Below are positions 33,293 to 46,373 of a stretch of 64,000 nucleotides of DNA, in pieces. Numbering within the stretch: the first letter of the stretch is position 1; every line of letters begins with the position of its first letter. The stretch is taken from contig NC_030850.1 in assembly GCF_000208745.1 (NCBI RefSeq), positions 6,472,748 to 6,536,747 on the forward strand. The letters run 5' to 3'. Below the pieces are notes generated by a model that ran no database searches, was not told the DNA's origin, and worked only from the letters and a program-made list of their open reading frames with translations. Made by a program: the position numbers and the translations under genes. The stretch is from Theobroma cacao (lineage: Eukaryota > Streptophyta > Magnoliopsida > Malvales > Malvaceae).

Positions 33293-36103
33293 TGTAGACA
33301 CTAAAATCATAAACAAAAAAAAATGAATTAAAAAAATATAATAAAAATTAAAAAATAAAGAAGAAATGAAAAAAAGGGGAGAGAGGTACGACTGGCAGGG
33401 TGCGGACGCACCCTACCAGGCACCTCCCTCACCCTGCCAGACACGAAAAATTCCCATCTGGCAGGGTAGTGGAACGTGCCCCCCCGAGTGCCCAGGAACC
33501 GGGTATAAAGGGGAGGGGCATTGTAGCAATCGCCAACGGGGGGGAACCTACAGAAAACGAAAAAAATTCCCTAAGTTTCCTAGCAGCCGAAAAACCACAA
33601 CAATCCACAACAAAAAAAAAATCAGAGAAAAGAGATACCAAAAAATAAAAAAATGCGTAATGAGAGGAGGGGAAAGTCGATTGGCAGGGAGAGAAAGTGA
33701 AAGGAGATCTGGATAGGTGTCCCGATCGAAGGAGAAGATAGGAAGCTTGAGGGAGTCCCGCCGGTTGTGGGAAAGGAGATCTGGTGTGTGGGTTCACTGC
33801 CGGACGAAGAAAGAAAGGTTGGGGTCTTGCTACCGCCGGCGAAAGGAAGATGCAAGGAAGCCCGAGGGATCGCCGGTTGTTGGTGCTGCCGACCATCGTG
33901 CCACCAGATCCGGCGAAAGGCAACCCACAGCAAGGTAGGGGAGAGAACGCCGACGAAGGGAGGTTCAGTTGTGAGGAAGCCGGCGGGTGACGTTTAAGAG
34001 AAAGGTGAGATTTTTAGAGAGGGAAGAGAGAGTCTGGCGATAGAGAGAGAAAATGGGGGCAGAAAATGAAGATCTGAAGGAGAAAGGGTGCTTTTATACT
34101 CAGATTTAGGCTCAAACGACGCCGTTTCGGGAAAGGGTTGTAAACAATTAAGAAAAAAAAAGCTTGAAACGGTACCGTTTTGGGCACCAGGGGGCTAAAT
34201 TCTTGAGGCAGGCTTACAAGCTTTTCGGGTCAGCCCGATCCACCTTGAGCCAGGTCGGACAGTGCTTTGGGAACGGGCCGCGGGTCAGCTTGACAGCTTG
34301 GGTCCACTTGACCCACAAAGGTAAACCTTTTCATTTTTTTTTAAAATTTTGTTGGGTGATTTAGGTTGATTTATTATATTGAGTTTTAGGATTAATGTTT
34401 AAATAGGTATGATCTAGATTTAATAGTCTTAACTTGATATTCTAAACTACACAAATATTAAAATAAAATACCCATTGAAAAATATAATATATATATATAT
34501 GTACACGTAGTAATAAAGATGTTTAAAAATGAAAAGAATATTTGCACTTAAATAAATAAAGCATATATGCAAAACAAAAATAGATTGCTAAATAAAATAT
34601 ATTTATAGTGTTAGATTTAGAGAACAAATATAACAAGAATAAAAATAATAAAACAATAATAATACATAAATGAATGAAATAAATGGTAGGCTAAAGATTC
34701 ATATATAGATTAAATCATGAATTAGAAACTAATAGATTAAATATTGAAATAATTATAATAAAATAAGTATGAGAATCTATATTAGAAAGTTAACTCTTTA
34801 AGAAGAAAAATAAAAAAATATATAATATATCATTACATTAACTACAAGTAAACGATACCGATGATGGGATGGTTGGTCGGGACGCGAGAAGTCGTAATCT
34901 CGGGCTTATATTCCCCAGGTTCGGAATCCGAATCAAAGGCTCCACCAGTACGAGGGGAGGGCCTCGATTTCAAGATCCCGAAATTTTAATAAATAAAGAA
35001 TTCGACTATACAAAAATTATTAAATACAATAATAATAAAAATATAAAAATATAAAAATATAAAAATATAAAGATATAAAAAAATAATAAATAGTATAATA
35101 AAAAAAATAAATATAAAATTTTTATTCACTAAAATAACATAGAATTATAAACAATTTGTCTAATTATGAATGAAAAACATAAGAACTTAGAACAAAAAAT
35201 GTAAAGAAATAAGAATAGAAAATATGATAATAAAAAATCAAATAAAATGAAAGTAATAATTGATAATAAAAATGGACAATTGTATTGGCATGGTATGTAT
35301 ATATATATATATTGCATCATGCATATTATTGCATATAAATATTTCTGTTTTCGGGTTTAAGCCTCGATGATGGGATCTTCCGAGGATCTTGCGAAGGCGG
35401 GTATTTCTCGAAAAGTTCCCTAAGTGAAAAGATATTCTCGGGTCCCACCAGTATGATGGGAGGGCTCGAGAACCATCTTTAATAACAGGCTTTTGCCCGA
35501 ATTAGGTTCATTATGCATAAAAATATTATTTTAAAAAGAAAACGTACGATGACCCCGATGACGGGAGTTATTCGTCGAATTTGCGAAGGCTAGTTTCTCG
35601 GATAATTCCCTAGGTGAGAGAATATCCCGAGTCCCACCAGTATGATGGGCAGATTCGGGAAAATATCCTCGATAAAAGGTTATTCGTCCGGCATTTTTAT
35701 CTCACGCCATGCATTTCATCTTGCGACCCATTTGCATTCCATTTTAGGTTAAATAGGAGATAAAATAAAAGAATAATAATTAAAAAAATATAGTGAAATT
35801 AAAAATTAAAGCCCAATAGGATAATCTAAAAATGGTACCGTTCATGGAACGGGCGTCCCAAGGGTGCTAATCCTTCCCCGGACGTAACCGTACTCCCGAA
35901 CCTAGATCTAAAAAATCATAGACCAGTTTAAGGTTCTTTTCGATGGACTTAAAATTAATATAAGTTTTCATCGATTAGAATCGAGTCAATAGGTGGCCAA
36001 TCACACCTATTACAAAAGATTGGTGGCGACTCCTAATTTAATTTTTAGTGAGTTTTCACATCCGTGTCTAGCGGTTGGGTTTCCGGACCCGCACGTTACG
36101 ACA
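33293..36103 (+). repeat. Ogre 5' LTR (2811 bp, full)
   Basis: It begins TGTAGACACTAAAATCAT and ends ACGTTACGACA. A TATA box (GGGTATAAAGG) is at 33501-33511, in a locally G+C-rich block (33380-34330). The 3' half carries three copies of a motif ending CCACCAGTATGATGGG-like sequence (near 34945-34970, 35433-35470 and 35630-35655). Small open frames in the G+C-rich block are not genes. Confidence 0.93.
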
Positions 36104-36105
36104 GA

Positions 36106-36123
36106 TGACGACTCCACTAGGGA
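36106..36123 (+). other. Ogre primer-binding site
   Basis: Two bases after the LTR is TGACGACTCCACTAGGGA. It resembles the Arg-tRNA type site known for Ogre elements and not the initiator-Met site common in other plant LTR elements. The tRNA assignment is from memory of the family. Confidence 0.6.
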
Positions 36124-36915
36124 TTTACCGAGAGTCAAACCATTAAATAATAATAGATTATCCAAGGCTTTAAATGATTCAATATTTCCTTAGTGTTAAT
36201 GATTTGTTCTGCATATTTTGTTAGGTGCATTAGTTTATTTCGTATTTATTACTTTATTGCTTTTAATAATGGAGAGGATTTAGGATAGAGGGATGTGAGA
36301 TTGTTACTCCAAACTCGATGGTTTCCTTCACACACACAGCACATTTTGCATTCATGCATAAACCCTCCACCCGGGTTATGTCCTTTTTAGGAGGGAGTTT
36401 AGTAGCTACGCTCTCGTGAGGTGATAACCTCCGTATGGGCTAGTGAAGACTCCCACTCAAATTGAACCTAGTCCGTTTGAAGCTTGTAATGGGTGAGGAC
36501 CGGGGTGCCTTACTAGTTTGTGTGGATGACAATGAGGAACAATTTGGGAACCTTAGCTCTGTTTATAAACCCTGCTCAGCATATAGAGTACCGAGAGCAG
36601 CTTAACCCTAGGTAGGGCCATACCCCGTGAGAATATACCCTATAAATAGGTACACATGAAGGAATTTCTTCCACTCCCTCTATTTTAAATTATGCCACGA
36701 GATAATAAAGTATCATGGAGTAGACAATAATACCCATGATATTGTTTATTATTCTCTCATTATTTTTAACATTCCATTCTTTCTTTTTACCATACTAACT
36801 TAAGTTTATTTTGCTTGTCATGTGCATGTTACATGTTCATTTGCATGCATTGTAATTGCATATAGGAGAAATATTGGCTACACAACATCCAACCTAAGAG
36901 ATCCCGGTTACATCC

Positions 36916-38805
36916 ATGGCATCGTCATCGGCAGGTCCGCTTAACATATACAGAAATGACTATGAGATAGAGTTACAGATGGGGCAGATCCAACAAGAAA
37001 AAGGAGACTGTTTGACCCAAGGACATGTCCCAACTTTACTCGAGAGAGTTCACTTGGACCTTCGGTAGAATGACTTCACAGAGATGGTAGGAATTTGGGA
37101 ACAATGGAGACGTGCTCACCGAGATAATTTTCAAAACAAGTATGGACACATTGCATGGCTCCTATATGTACCTGTTGATGACCAGATGCTCCGAGCCATT
37201 GTCCAGTTTTGGGATCCCTCATACCTTTGCTTTGTCTTTAACAAGGTGGACATGACCCCTACCATAGAAGAGTACTCCTCTCTGTTTCGGATAGATCACA
37301 TGCAGCTTGATAAGATCTATTGAAGGGCCCAGAAGACGGGACATAGGCGGAAGTTGGCCAAGTTGTCAAGAATGACTACGGTAGAAGTGGATCAGCATTT
37401 GAAGAAGAAATGAGACACAGAATGCCTTCCGTGGAGTTTCTTGAACGGATATATTAAAAAACACATGGAGGATGAACAAGGTCTCCTAGCTTTCGCAATG
37501 GCGATCTATGGCTTAGTGGTCTTGCCGAAAGTTCTAGGTCATGTGGAGGTGTCAGTCATAGACTTCTTTAATCAGGTGACAAGGAGCATCAACTTGGCCC
37601 CATCCATCTTAGTTGAAACCTTCAGATCCTTGAATTTCTGTCAACGCAAAGGCGAATGACGATTCATCGGATGTGCTCAACTCCTAACCATATGGATCAA
37701 AAGCCACTTCGAATGCAAAGAGAGTAAATTTTGAAAGCTTTATCTATCTGCGAGTTGTCCTATCTTTGAGTTATGCGAAAGCGAATGGCCCGACTGTAAG
37801 AGGAAAGAAGAGTGGGTCACAAGGCTCCGGAGGTTAATGAGCATTGAAGTGACTTGGAGAGCTCCATGGATGCCATGAATGCAAGTAATGTATAAATGTG
37901 GAGACAAGCCGTGGGTACCACTGATGGGACCATGGGGAGCCATCAACTATGCCCCGATAATGGTATGGAGACAGTTCGGATCTGAACAATTCGTGCCCAT
38001 GACTCACCAGCTCGACCAGTTAGAGTTTACATATAGAGAGCCAAAAACGCTAAAGAAAATTGAGGAAATTGCACAAGATTGGAAGAAAACTTGCCGAGTG
38101 GATCAGGGAAGGGTTACTGATGAAGTCACCACAGGGTATCATATTTGGCACAACCAAAGGGTGAAAGACGTCATATGCCCCCCGAAAAATCCATCAAAAC
38201 ATCCAATAAACCTAGAACCTCAAGATGTCCTGCTGGAGAGTGAGTTGACAAGAAAGAGACTTGAAAAGGAGATGATGAATATGAAACGGAGACATGAGGA
38301 TGAGCTAGAAGAAGTAAAGAAAGAAACGGCAAGAAAGGTACGGATGGTTTTGGAAGAACTGGATGAGTGGCAAAGCAAGTTTGAGGAAGTGAGCGAGGCA
38401 AATTCTTCTCTGTTAGCCAGAATGCAAGAACTCCAAAGTGCCAACAATGCTTTGCAGCACGAGGTACGAAGACAAGAACAAATCATCCAAGAGTTGAAAA
38501 ATGACTGCGACTTGTTGGAAACTGCCATGGAGGGTTACAAGGCACAATACGAAGCTGTAAGGCAAAAATATTTCCAAATGAGGGAAAGAAATGATTCGTG
38601 CACACAAAGCCTTCAAAGGAAAGAAGCTGAGATGCGATGGATATTGAGATAGATGAGAGAAGTGGCGTTTAGAGCTCGAGTGATGGCAGACAAGATCGAA
38701 GAACTCAGGTGAGAGATCCTTCCCAAGAATGAATTGAGTGAGTGGTTGATCGATCACCTTAGGATGGTTAGGGACCAATATGACAAAGTCGATTTTTCCT
38801 TTTGA
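36916..38805 (+). pseudogene. Ogre ORF1 (extra ORF upstream of gag)
   Basis: One reading frame of about 630 codons runs from ATG 36916 to TGA 38803. It is interrupted by roughly eight in-frame stops (for example a TAG just before 37069, TGA at 37321, TGA at 37657, TAG at 38650) and no obvious frameshift. The N-terminal half resembles the plant DUF7745-type domain (YGHIAWLLYVPVDDQMLRA, QFWDPSYLCFVF, TPTIEEYSSL). The C-terminal half (codons for about 38220-38650) is a long Glu/Lys/Arg-rich coiled coil. Its role in the element life cycle is not established. The many stops show that this part is well decayed. The leader 36124-36915 has no other gene. Confidence 0.8.
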
Positions 38806-39074
38806 TAGTTATGCAATGGTTTTAGACGGTGATGTAATAGGATATTTAAGTTTTATGAATACGGATTTTCTTATGGTAAATGTTGGATGGCCAATATTTT
38901 TCCTATTTTTTCTTTTCAATACATTTCATTTGCATCATAATGCATGATTTAAATAAGAGTAATAAATAATAATGCACTCAACATAAATTTCTAACTTATT
39001 CTTTGAACCAATAGAACAAAATTTCAGAAAAATAAATTCTCCACGGATACAATACAAGAGCCCGTTTTAAGATT

Positions 39075-42000
39075 ATGGGGGATGAGCATTCAGAGAGGAT
39101 GGATAAGATTGAGAAGAAGCAAGAAGAAATCATGGGTCAGTTATCAAAAATTTTAGAGTTAATATCTACAGATAAAGGAAAAAGAGCGGTAGGGAGTTCT
39201 GGTACACCAGAAGACGTTCAACAGACAGAAACCAATACAGACCCTATGTATCCACCAGGATTTACACCACCACCTGCAAGGAATGCGTCTATTCCCATGC
39301 CATCAATGGGTCAATATCCATTTTTTTGGATGCCAATAGGGCCACCACCGACTTATGCTCAACAAAGGCCAATTGGAGGGGCCAGTCCTTCAGATCCCAT
39401 CTCCGTACCTGATCTGGATGATCCAAAGGAACAAGAGAAGCTCAAATGTGGATCCGTTGAATCGAAGGATAATCCCGATACCCATCAGAAATTTGACCTT
39501 TTTGAGGAAATACTGCGCATGATAGAAGGAATGGGGATGTATTGTTCTATGGATGCAATTGAGCTCTGTCTTGTTCCAGATGTGGTTATACCCCAAAAAT
39601 TCAAAGTTTCAGACTTTGAGAAGTATGATAGAACTAAGTGCCCGGTCACACACATTACCATGTATTGTAGAAGGATGGTCGCATATGCTCATGATGACAA
39701 ACTCTTAATACATTGCTTCCAAGATAGCCTTATTGGTGCTGCAGCAAAGTGGTATGTCCAACTGGACCGCAATCGAATCCATACGTGGAAAGACCTTGCT
39801 CGGGCGTTTGTAGCTCAATATAAGCATGTTACAGATATATGGCTCTGGATCGCCTTTCTTTACAAAACATGGAGAAGAAACCCACTGAAAGCTTCAAAGA
39901 ATACGCTCAAAGATAGAGGAATGTGGCCTCTCAAGTTCAACCACCATTGACTGAGAAAGAGACCACTGTAATTTTTGTTAACACCTTGCGAGCCCCTTAC
40001 TATCAACGATTGGTTGGCAGTGCCATAAAGAATTTTGCTGATATGGTGATTTCAGGAGAAATGATAGAAATTTCCATTAAGCAAGAGAAGATCGAAGGAG
40101 GTGATACAGCAAACACAAGGAAATGGGGAACTTTTAAGAGGAAAGAGGGAGAAGCCCAAGCCATCACTTCAAGACAACACCAAGGAGGAATATACAACCC
40201 TTACCAGCCATACCCACCACACCCCTATTACCTAGCTGTGAACAACACTTCACAAAGCCCATACCTATACCCATCCATGACAAATGCCTTTCCTAACCTG
40301 TACCCATATACTCCCATCCAACGGACACCTTACCCCACAAATATTCACCCACTTATTTCCACACTTGTTACAGCTTCAACCACACAACAAACAACACCTT
40401 CAAACAATCATACTACCGGTGAATAAGAGGATGGCGGAACAAGCAAGAAAAAGTGCAGTTTGACCCAATCCCAATCCCATATGCTGAACTCTTCACTCAG
40501 TTAGTTGCAAACCATCTGGTGGCACCTTTATACATAGAGCCATTAAAACCTCCATTCTCGAGATGGTATGACACTTTCGCCCACTGTGATTATCATTATG
40601 GAATCGAAGGTCACTCGATTGAGAATTGCACAGCATTCAAGCATAAGGTGCAAGGGTTGATCAAGGCAGGAATCCTAAACTTTGAAAAAAAAGCCGAAAC
40701 AGAATGTTAACAACAACCCACTGTCGAATCATGCTGGGGCAGGGGTAAATGCAATTGAAAGGGAGGTGTATGTTAAAAGGAACATTCGAGAAGTGAAAAC
40801 CCCTATGGAGAAAGTATTTGAAGCCTTGGTAAAAGCCAATATGCTCAAGGTTTGGCTGGAATGTCCTAATGTGAATGACTCAGAAGATGTCCAAAGACTA
40901 TGTTGCTTGTATCACAAAAGATGTGTGGGGCATTTAATCCAGGATTGTAATTCTTTTCGGAAGGAAGTGCAAAGAATGATGGACGAATCAAGGATTGAGT
41001 TTTATATGGAAGCTTCAGAATCAGCAGTAAACATGATATCTAAGGAGTCCACTCACCCAATGAAGATAAAACCTTTAACCATTTTCTATGAACCAAGAGG
41101 AGAGTTTGTGGAGAACAGAACCCATGCCAAGATGATCATCAAAGTCCCTAAACCCTTCCCCTATAAAGAGAACAAAGCTATCCTATGGAACTACAACTGC
41201 AGTGTACAAGTTTCAAAAGCGAAAAAATATATAGCTGAATCTCAAGATAATGTTGCAAATATAACTGGTGTTAGAGGGATTACCCGTAGCGGACGTTGCT
41301 ATTCATCGAAAGCATTGGAGAATCTCAAGAATGAGAAAGAAAAGGAAAAAGAACAAAGTCCGAGAGAAAAAAAGGTACAACCTTCGAAATCGATAGAAGA
41401 CCCAAAAGGACCGGTGACGAAAAAATAAGCTGTCAAGTTCCTCAAGTTCATCAAACATAGTGAGTACAATGTGGTCGAGCAATTGAACAGGTTGCCCGCT
41501 CGTATTTCACTACTATCTTTGCTCCTTAGCTCGGAACCACATAGGAACTCTTTGATGAGGATTCTAAACCAAGCATATGTGGATCACGATATCTCAGTTG
41601 AAAATTTGGACTACATCGTTGGGAACATTTCGGTGGGTAACATAATATCCTTTAGCGATGAAGAAATCCTTTCTGGAGGAAGAGAAAATTACAAAGCCTT
41701 GCATATCACTACCAAGTGTAACTGTTGTATCGTCGCAAAAGTACTGCTTGACAACGGATCATCCTTAAATGTGATGCCCATGAAGACCTTGGCCTGTTTA
41801 CCCATCAACATGTCCTACATGCGAAAGAGTCAGATGATCGTGAGAGCCTTCGACGAAACAATGAGAGAAGTAGTAGGGGACATTGAGATACCGGTAAAAA
41901 TTGGCCCGTGTACCTTTACCATTGAATTCCAGGTTATGGATATCGCTCCTTCATTCAATTATTTGTTGGGAAGACCTTGGATCCATATGGCTAGGGCCAT

Positions 42001-42700
42001 ACCTTCATCTCTTCATCAAAAGGTCAAGTTCATCGTGGAAGGGAAGATTGTCTGTGTTAACGGGGAAGAGGACTTACTCATGGGCAAGCTAGCCGATACT
42101 CCTTACGTGGAAGCGACAGAAGAAGTGCCTGAATGTTCCTTTCGATCCTTCGAGTTTGTTAACACCACATATGTTAGAGAAGGAACCACACCGCCTATTC
42201 CGAAGCTTTCCAAAACCACCAAGATGGCTGTCAGTCAGATAGTAGGGAAAAGATACCGAGCGGGGGTAGGACTGGAAAGAGAACTACAAGGAATTAGAAG
42301 GCCCATACGTGCTACCAAAAATGAAGAAAGGTTTGGCCTGGGGTATAAGCCAACTAAGAAGGAAAGAGAAGAAATGATAGCTGAAAGAAGAAAGAAAAGG
42401 TTGGCTCGCTTTAAGGGGCATGATTTGGAAATTCAAGGAATGACATATCCTCATCTCTACGAGACATTTCGATTTGGAGGTTGCATCTTTCCTGAATCAC
42501 TCACCGTTGGGAGCCGAGAATCAATGTCAGCTTTGGGGGAAGCCTTTTCTGATTTATCAATATGTGCAACGGAGGAAGGTGAAGAACAGTCAAGAAATGT
42601 GGATGGGATTCTTACTACATACCTCGGGCCATCGAATCTAAAGTTGAGCAGTTGGACCACCATGAGTTTACCAGTCACTTGTGATTCAATTTCAAAGTAA
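39075..42700 (+). pseudogene. Ogre gag and aspartic protease
   Basis: Gag starts at ATG 39075 with a Lys/Glu-rich head, then a Pro-rich linker (YPPGFTPPPARN) and the retroviral-type gag core (FEKYDRTKCPVTH, AAAKWYVQLDR, WKDLARAFVAQYK). A two-base gain near 39838 shifts the frame, followed by a TAG near 39918. Further shifts lie at A-rich runs near 40445 and 40684. A knuckle-like segment (CDYHYGIEGHSIENC) follows. TAA at 41426 precedes the protease part: residues LLDNGSSLNVMP hold the active-site Asp, and NYLLGRPWIH is the typical second block. The Gly-rich FGLGYKP and RPIRATKNEERF tail is typical of Tat elements. The protein would form the particle and cut itself. At least three indels and two stops prevent that in this copy. 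Confidence 0.88.
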
Positions 42701-42914
42701 TGCAAACTAAACATCCGTGCTTATGCCCAAAAGCATTGAAATTTTGTGTATTGGGCTTTTTATCATTTATCATTTTAATAAATTGACATGCGTAGTGCAT
42801 TTCTCATATTTCTTTTCATGATTAACCATTTCCATTTGTGTCATTTCGTCCCTTTATTTTAACTGTTTACCTATACAATAACTCTACATATTTCAATTCC
42901 CTTTACCTTCCAAG
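42697..42914 (+). other. Putative Ogre intron between protease and RT
   Basis: A donor-like CAAA|GTAATGCAA (42697) and an acceptor-like TTCCAAG (42914) bracket AT/pyrimidine-rich DNA between the protease and pol frames. The older relative has the same GTAATGCAA at the matching place (near 49491). Joining these exact sites does not keep the pol frame, so the true sites may differ by a few bases. Confidence 0.5.
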
Positions 42915-45900
42915 ATTCCAAATAATGAATGCGAAGATGATAATGACAGTGGTTTTAAAGTTAATTTTGAAAAAGGTGCAAGTGTCAGTGAACTTCAGGA
43001 TACAGAAAACATGGAGGATTATGATTTAACTCCGGACTTGTTAAGACTAGTAGAACAAGAGGGGAGACAAATTGTCCCATATCAAGAGACACTTGAAACG
43101 ATTAATTTGGGAAATGAAGAAAATAAGAAAGAAGTTAGAATTGGTATGACGTTGGTGCCAATGGAAAAAGAAAAACTAATAAAGCTACTCCATGAATATG
43201 TAGATGTGTTTGCATGGTCCTATCAAGATATGTCAGGACTCAATACAGACATTGTAGCCCATAAACTGTCTTTAAAACCTGAATGCAAACCGATTAAGCA
43301 AAAGTTGAGAAGAATGAAACCTGAAATGCTGTTGAAAATTAAAGAAGAGGTAAAAAAGCAATTCGATGCAGGATTTTTGGAAGTAGCTAAGTACCCTAAA
43401 TGGGTTGCAAATATTGTCCCAGTACCTAAGAAAGATAGGAAAGTGAGAATGTGTGTGGATTATCGAGACTTAAATAGAGCTAGTCCAAAAGATAATTTTC
43501 TTTTTCCCCACATTGACACCCTTGTTGATAATACTGCCCGCCATTCCATGTTTTCCTTTATGGATGGCTTTTCAGGGTATAACCAAATCAAGATGGCATC
43601 AGAGGATAGAGAGAAAACTACCTTCATAATTATGTGGGGGACCTTTTGTTATAAGGTAATGCCATTTGGTTTGAAGAATGCCGGGGCAACTTATCAGCGA
43701 GCTATGGTGACTCTCTTCCATGATATAATGCACAGAGAGGTTAAGGTGTATGTGGATGATATGATTGTAAAAGCTCGCAAAACAGAGGACCATGCGACCA
43801 ATCTTGAAAGATTATTCAAGAGGTTACGAAAATTTCAACTTAGATTAAATCCGGCAAAGTGCACTTTTGGAGTCACTTCAGGAAAGCTACTGGGTTTCAT
43901 CGTCAGTGAAAGAGGAATAGAAGTTGACCCGGATAAGGTTCAAGCAATCCGTGATTTGTCTCCTCCCAAAACGTAAAAAGAAGTTAGAGGATTTTTGGGA
44001 AGATTAAATTATATAGCCCGGTTCATATCACAGCTCACACTCAAATGTGACCCGATCTTCAAACTCCTTCACAAACATAATCCTGGGGCATGGAATGAAG
44101 AGTGTCAAGTTGCTTTTGACAAGGTTAAAGAATATCTGTTGAGTCCGCCAGTATTGGTACCACCTGTGGTCGGGAGACCCCTCCTTTTATACCTGACGGT
44201 AAACGAAGGATCCATGGGATGTGTGTTAGGACAGCATGATGAAACTGGTAAGAAAGAAAGGGTAGTTTATTACTTGAGTAAAAAGTTCACTAAATATGAG
44301 TCCAAGTATTCCTCGTTGGAAAAGATGTGTTGTGCTTTAGCATGGACGGCGCATCGACTCAGGCAGTACATGCTATATCATATCACTTGGCTCATTGCAA
44401 AGTTGGATCCTATTAAATACATCTTCAAGAAACCCTCCTTATCAGGTAGATTGGCAAGATGGCAAGTGTTATTGTTTGAATATGATATTGTGTATGTGTC
44501 CCAAAAAGCTATCAAAGGAAGTGCAATCGCGGATTTCCTTGCAGAAAGGGTGGAAAAGGATTATGAACCAATGGAGTTTGAGTTTCCGGATGAGGACTTG
44601 ATGTCAATATGCCAAACAAGTGGGGAGAAATCGGAGAAAGGGAATTGGAAGATGTTTTTCGACGGAGCTTCGAATGCCTTGGGGCATGGCATCGGGGTCG
44701 TGTTAGTGTCACCAGAAAGAGATCATTACCCCGTCATAGCTAAACTCAACTTCTATTGCGCCAATAATGTGGCTGAATATGAAGCTTGTGTCATGGGTCT
44801 TCAGGCAGCAATTGAGAGGAAAATTCATATTTTGGAAGTGTATGGGGACTCTGCTTTGGTTATTTATCAGTTGCGGGGAGAATGAGAGACACGTGACTCG
44901 AAGTTAGTCCGATATCACAAGTATGTTTCAAAGCTGATTGAAAATTTTGATAAAATTTGCTTCACCCATTTGCCCCGAGAGGAGAACCAAATGGCCGATG
45001 CATTAGCCACGCTGGCGGCAATGTTCAAAGTTGGTACCAATGTCAAGATTCAACCCATCATGATTAATCTTCGAGAGTTCCCCGCACACTGCTCCAGTGT
45101 AGAAGAAGAAAAAGACGGGAAACCGTGGTACCATGATATTGTGCATTATCTCAAATTTCAGCAGTACCCGGATCAAAGCTCAGAAAATGATAAGAAAACC
45201 ATTAGAAGGTTGGCAATGAATTTCTTCTTGGATGGGAACATCTTATACAAGAGAAGTAGGGATCAAACGCTTTTGAGATGCGTGGATTCAACCGAAGCTC
45301 GGAGAATAGTTGAGGAAGTTCACGAAGGAATTTGTGGCGCACATGCAAGTGGACATAAGTTGGCAAGACAGGTCATGAGAGTAGGGTATTACTGGCTCAC
45401 GTTGGAAACGGATTGTATAGATTTCGCTCGAAAGTGTCACAAGTGTCAGATATATACAGACAGAATCCACACCCCTGCTAATTCACTGCATGTGTTGACA
45501 TCACCATGGCCATTCTCAATGTGGGGCATGGATGTGATTGGGTTGATAACCCCGAAGGCATCAAATGGGCATCGGTTTATTCTGGTGGCAATTGACTACT
45601 TCACTAAATGGGTAGAAGCAACATCTTATGCCAATGTGATCCAGAAAGTGGTATGCAAGTTCATCCAAAAAGAAATAATATGCCGCTATAGTCTCCCGAA
45701 AAAGATCATCACGGATAACGCTAGTAACCTCAATGGTTCGATGATGAAAGAGGTTTGTGCCAAGTTCAAGATCAAGCATCACAATTCAACGCCTTATCGC
45801 CCAAAGATGAATGGAGCGGTATAAGTAGCCAACAAGAACATCAAAAGGATAATTGAAAAGATGACAAATGTATACAAAGATTGGCATGAAAAGTTACCGT

Positions 45901-46373
45901 TTGCTTTGTATGCTTATCGTACAACAGTCCGAACTTCCACGGGAGCTACACCGTTCTCTTTGGTGTATGGGATGGAAGCATTTTTGTCAATTGAAATAGA
46001 AATTCCTTCCCTCCGGGTCTTTAAAGAAGTACAGTTGGAAGAAGCCGAATGGGTTAGTGCTCGTTATGAGCAATTGAATCTCATAGAAGAAAAAAGGTTG
46101 ATGGCATTTTGCCATGGGCAGTTATATCAAAAGAGAATGATGAGGGCATATGACAAGAAGGCACATCCTCGACAGTTACAAGAAGGAGAATTAGTATTGA
46201 AAAGAATTCTCCCAAATCAGCATGATCCTCGCGGGAAATGGACACCGAATTGGGAGGGACCATTTGTGGTGAAGAAAGCTTTTTCAAGAGGAGCACTAAT
46301 TTTGGCGGAGATGGACGGAAGAGAGTTTTCCAACCTGGTGAATGTCGATGCAGTCAAGAAATATTTTGCATAA
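42915..46373 (+). pseudogene. Ogre pol: RT, RNase H, second RNase H, integrase
   Basis: A single frame of about 3.4 kb has only three internal stops: TAA 43974-43976, TGA 44883-44885 and TAA 45822-45824. The RT shows MCVDYRDLNRASPKD, PFGLKNAGATYQRAM and the catalytic YVDDMIV. It is followed by the tether RNase H (VVYYLSKKFTKYESKYSSLEK). The second, archaeal-type RNase H (MFFDGASNALGHGIGVVL, NNVAEYEACVMGL, GDSALVI) is the hallmark of Tat/Ogre elements. The integrase shows the zinc ligands HEGICGAHASGH...CHKC and the core residues in WGMDVIG and ITDNAS. The third stop falls where the catalytic Glu is expected. The C-terminal part ends in GPFVVKKAF and VNVDAVKKYFA. No frameshift was found. Confidence 0.92.

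Noticed and set aside
33366..33997. Several overlapping open frames on both strands of the Ogre 5' LTR
   Set aside because: They lie in a G+C-richer part of the LTR, overlap each other in many frames, show no domain, and are disrupted in the partner LTR at 47763-48228.
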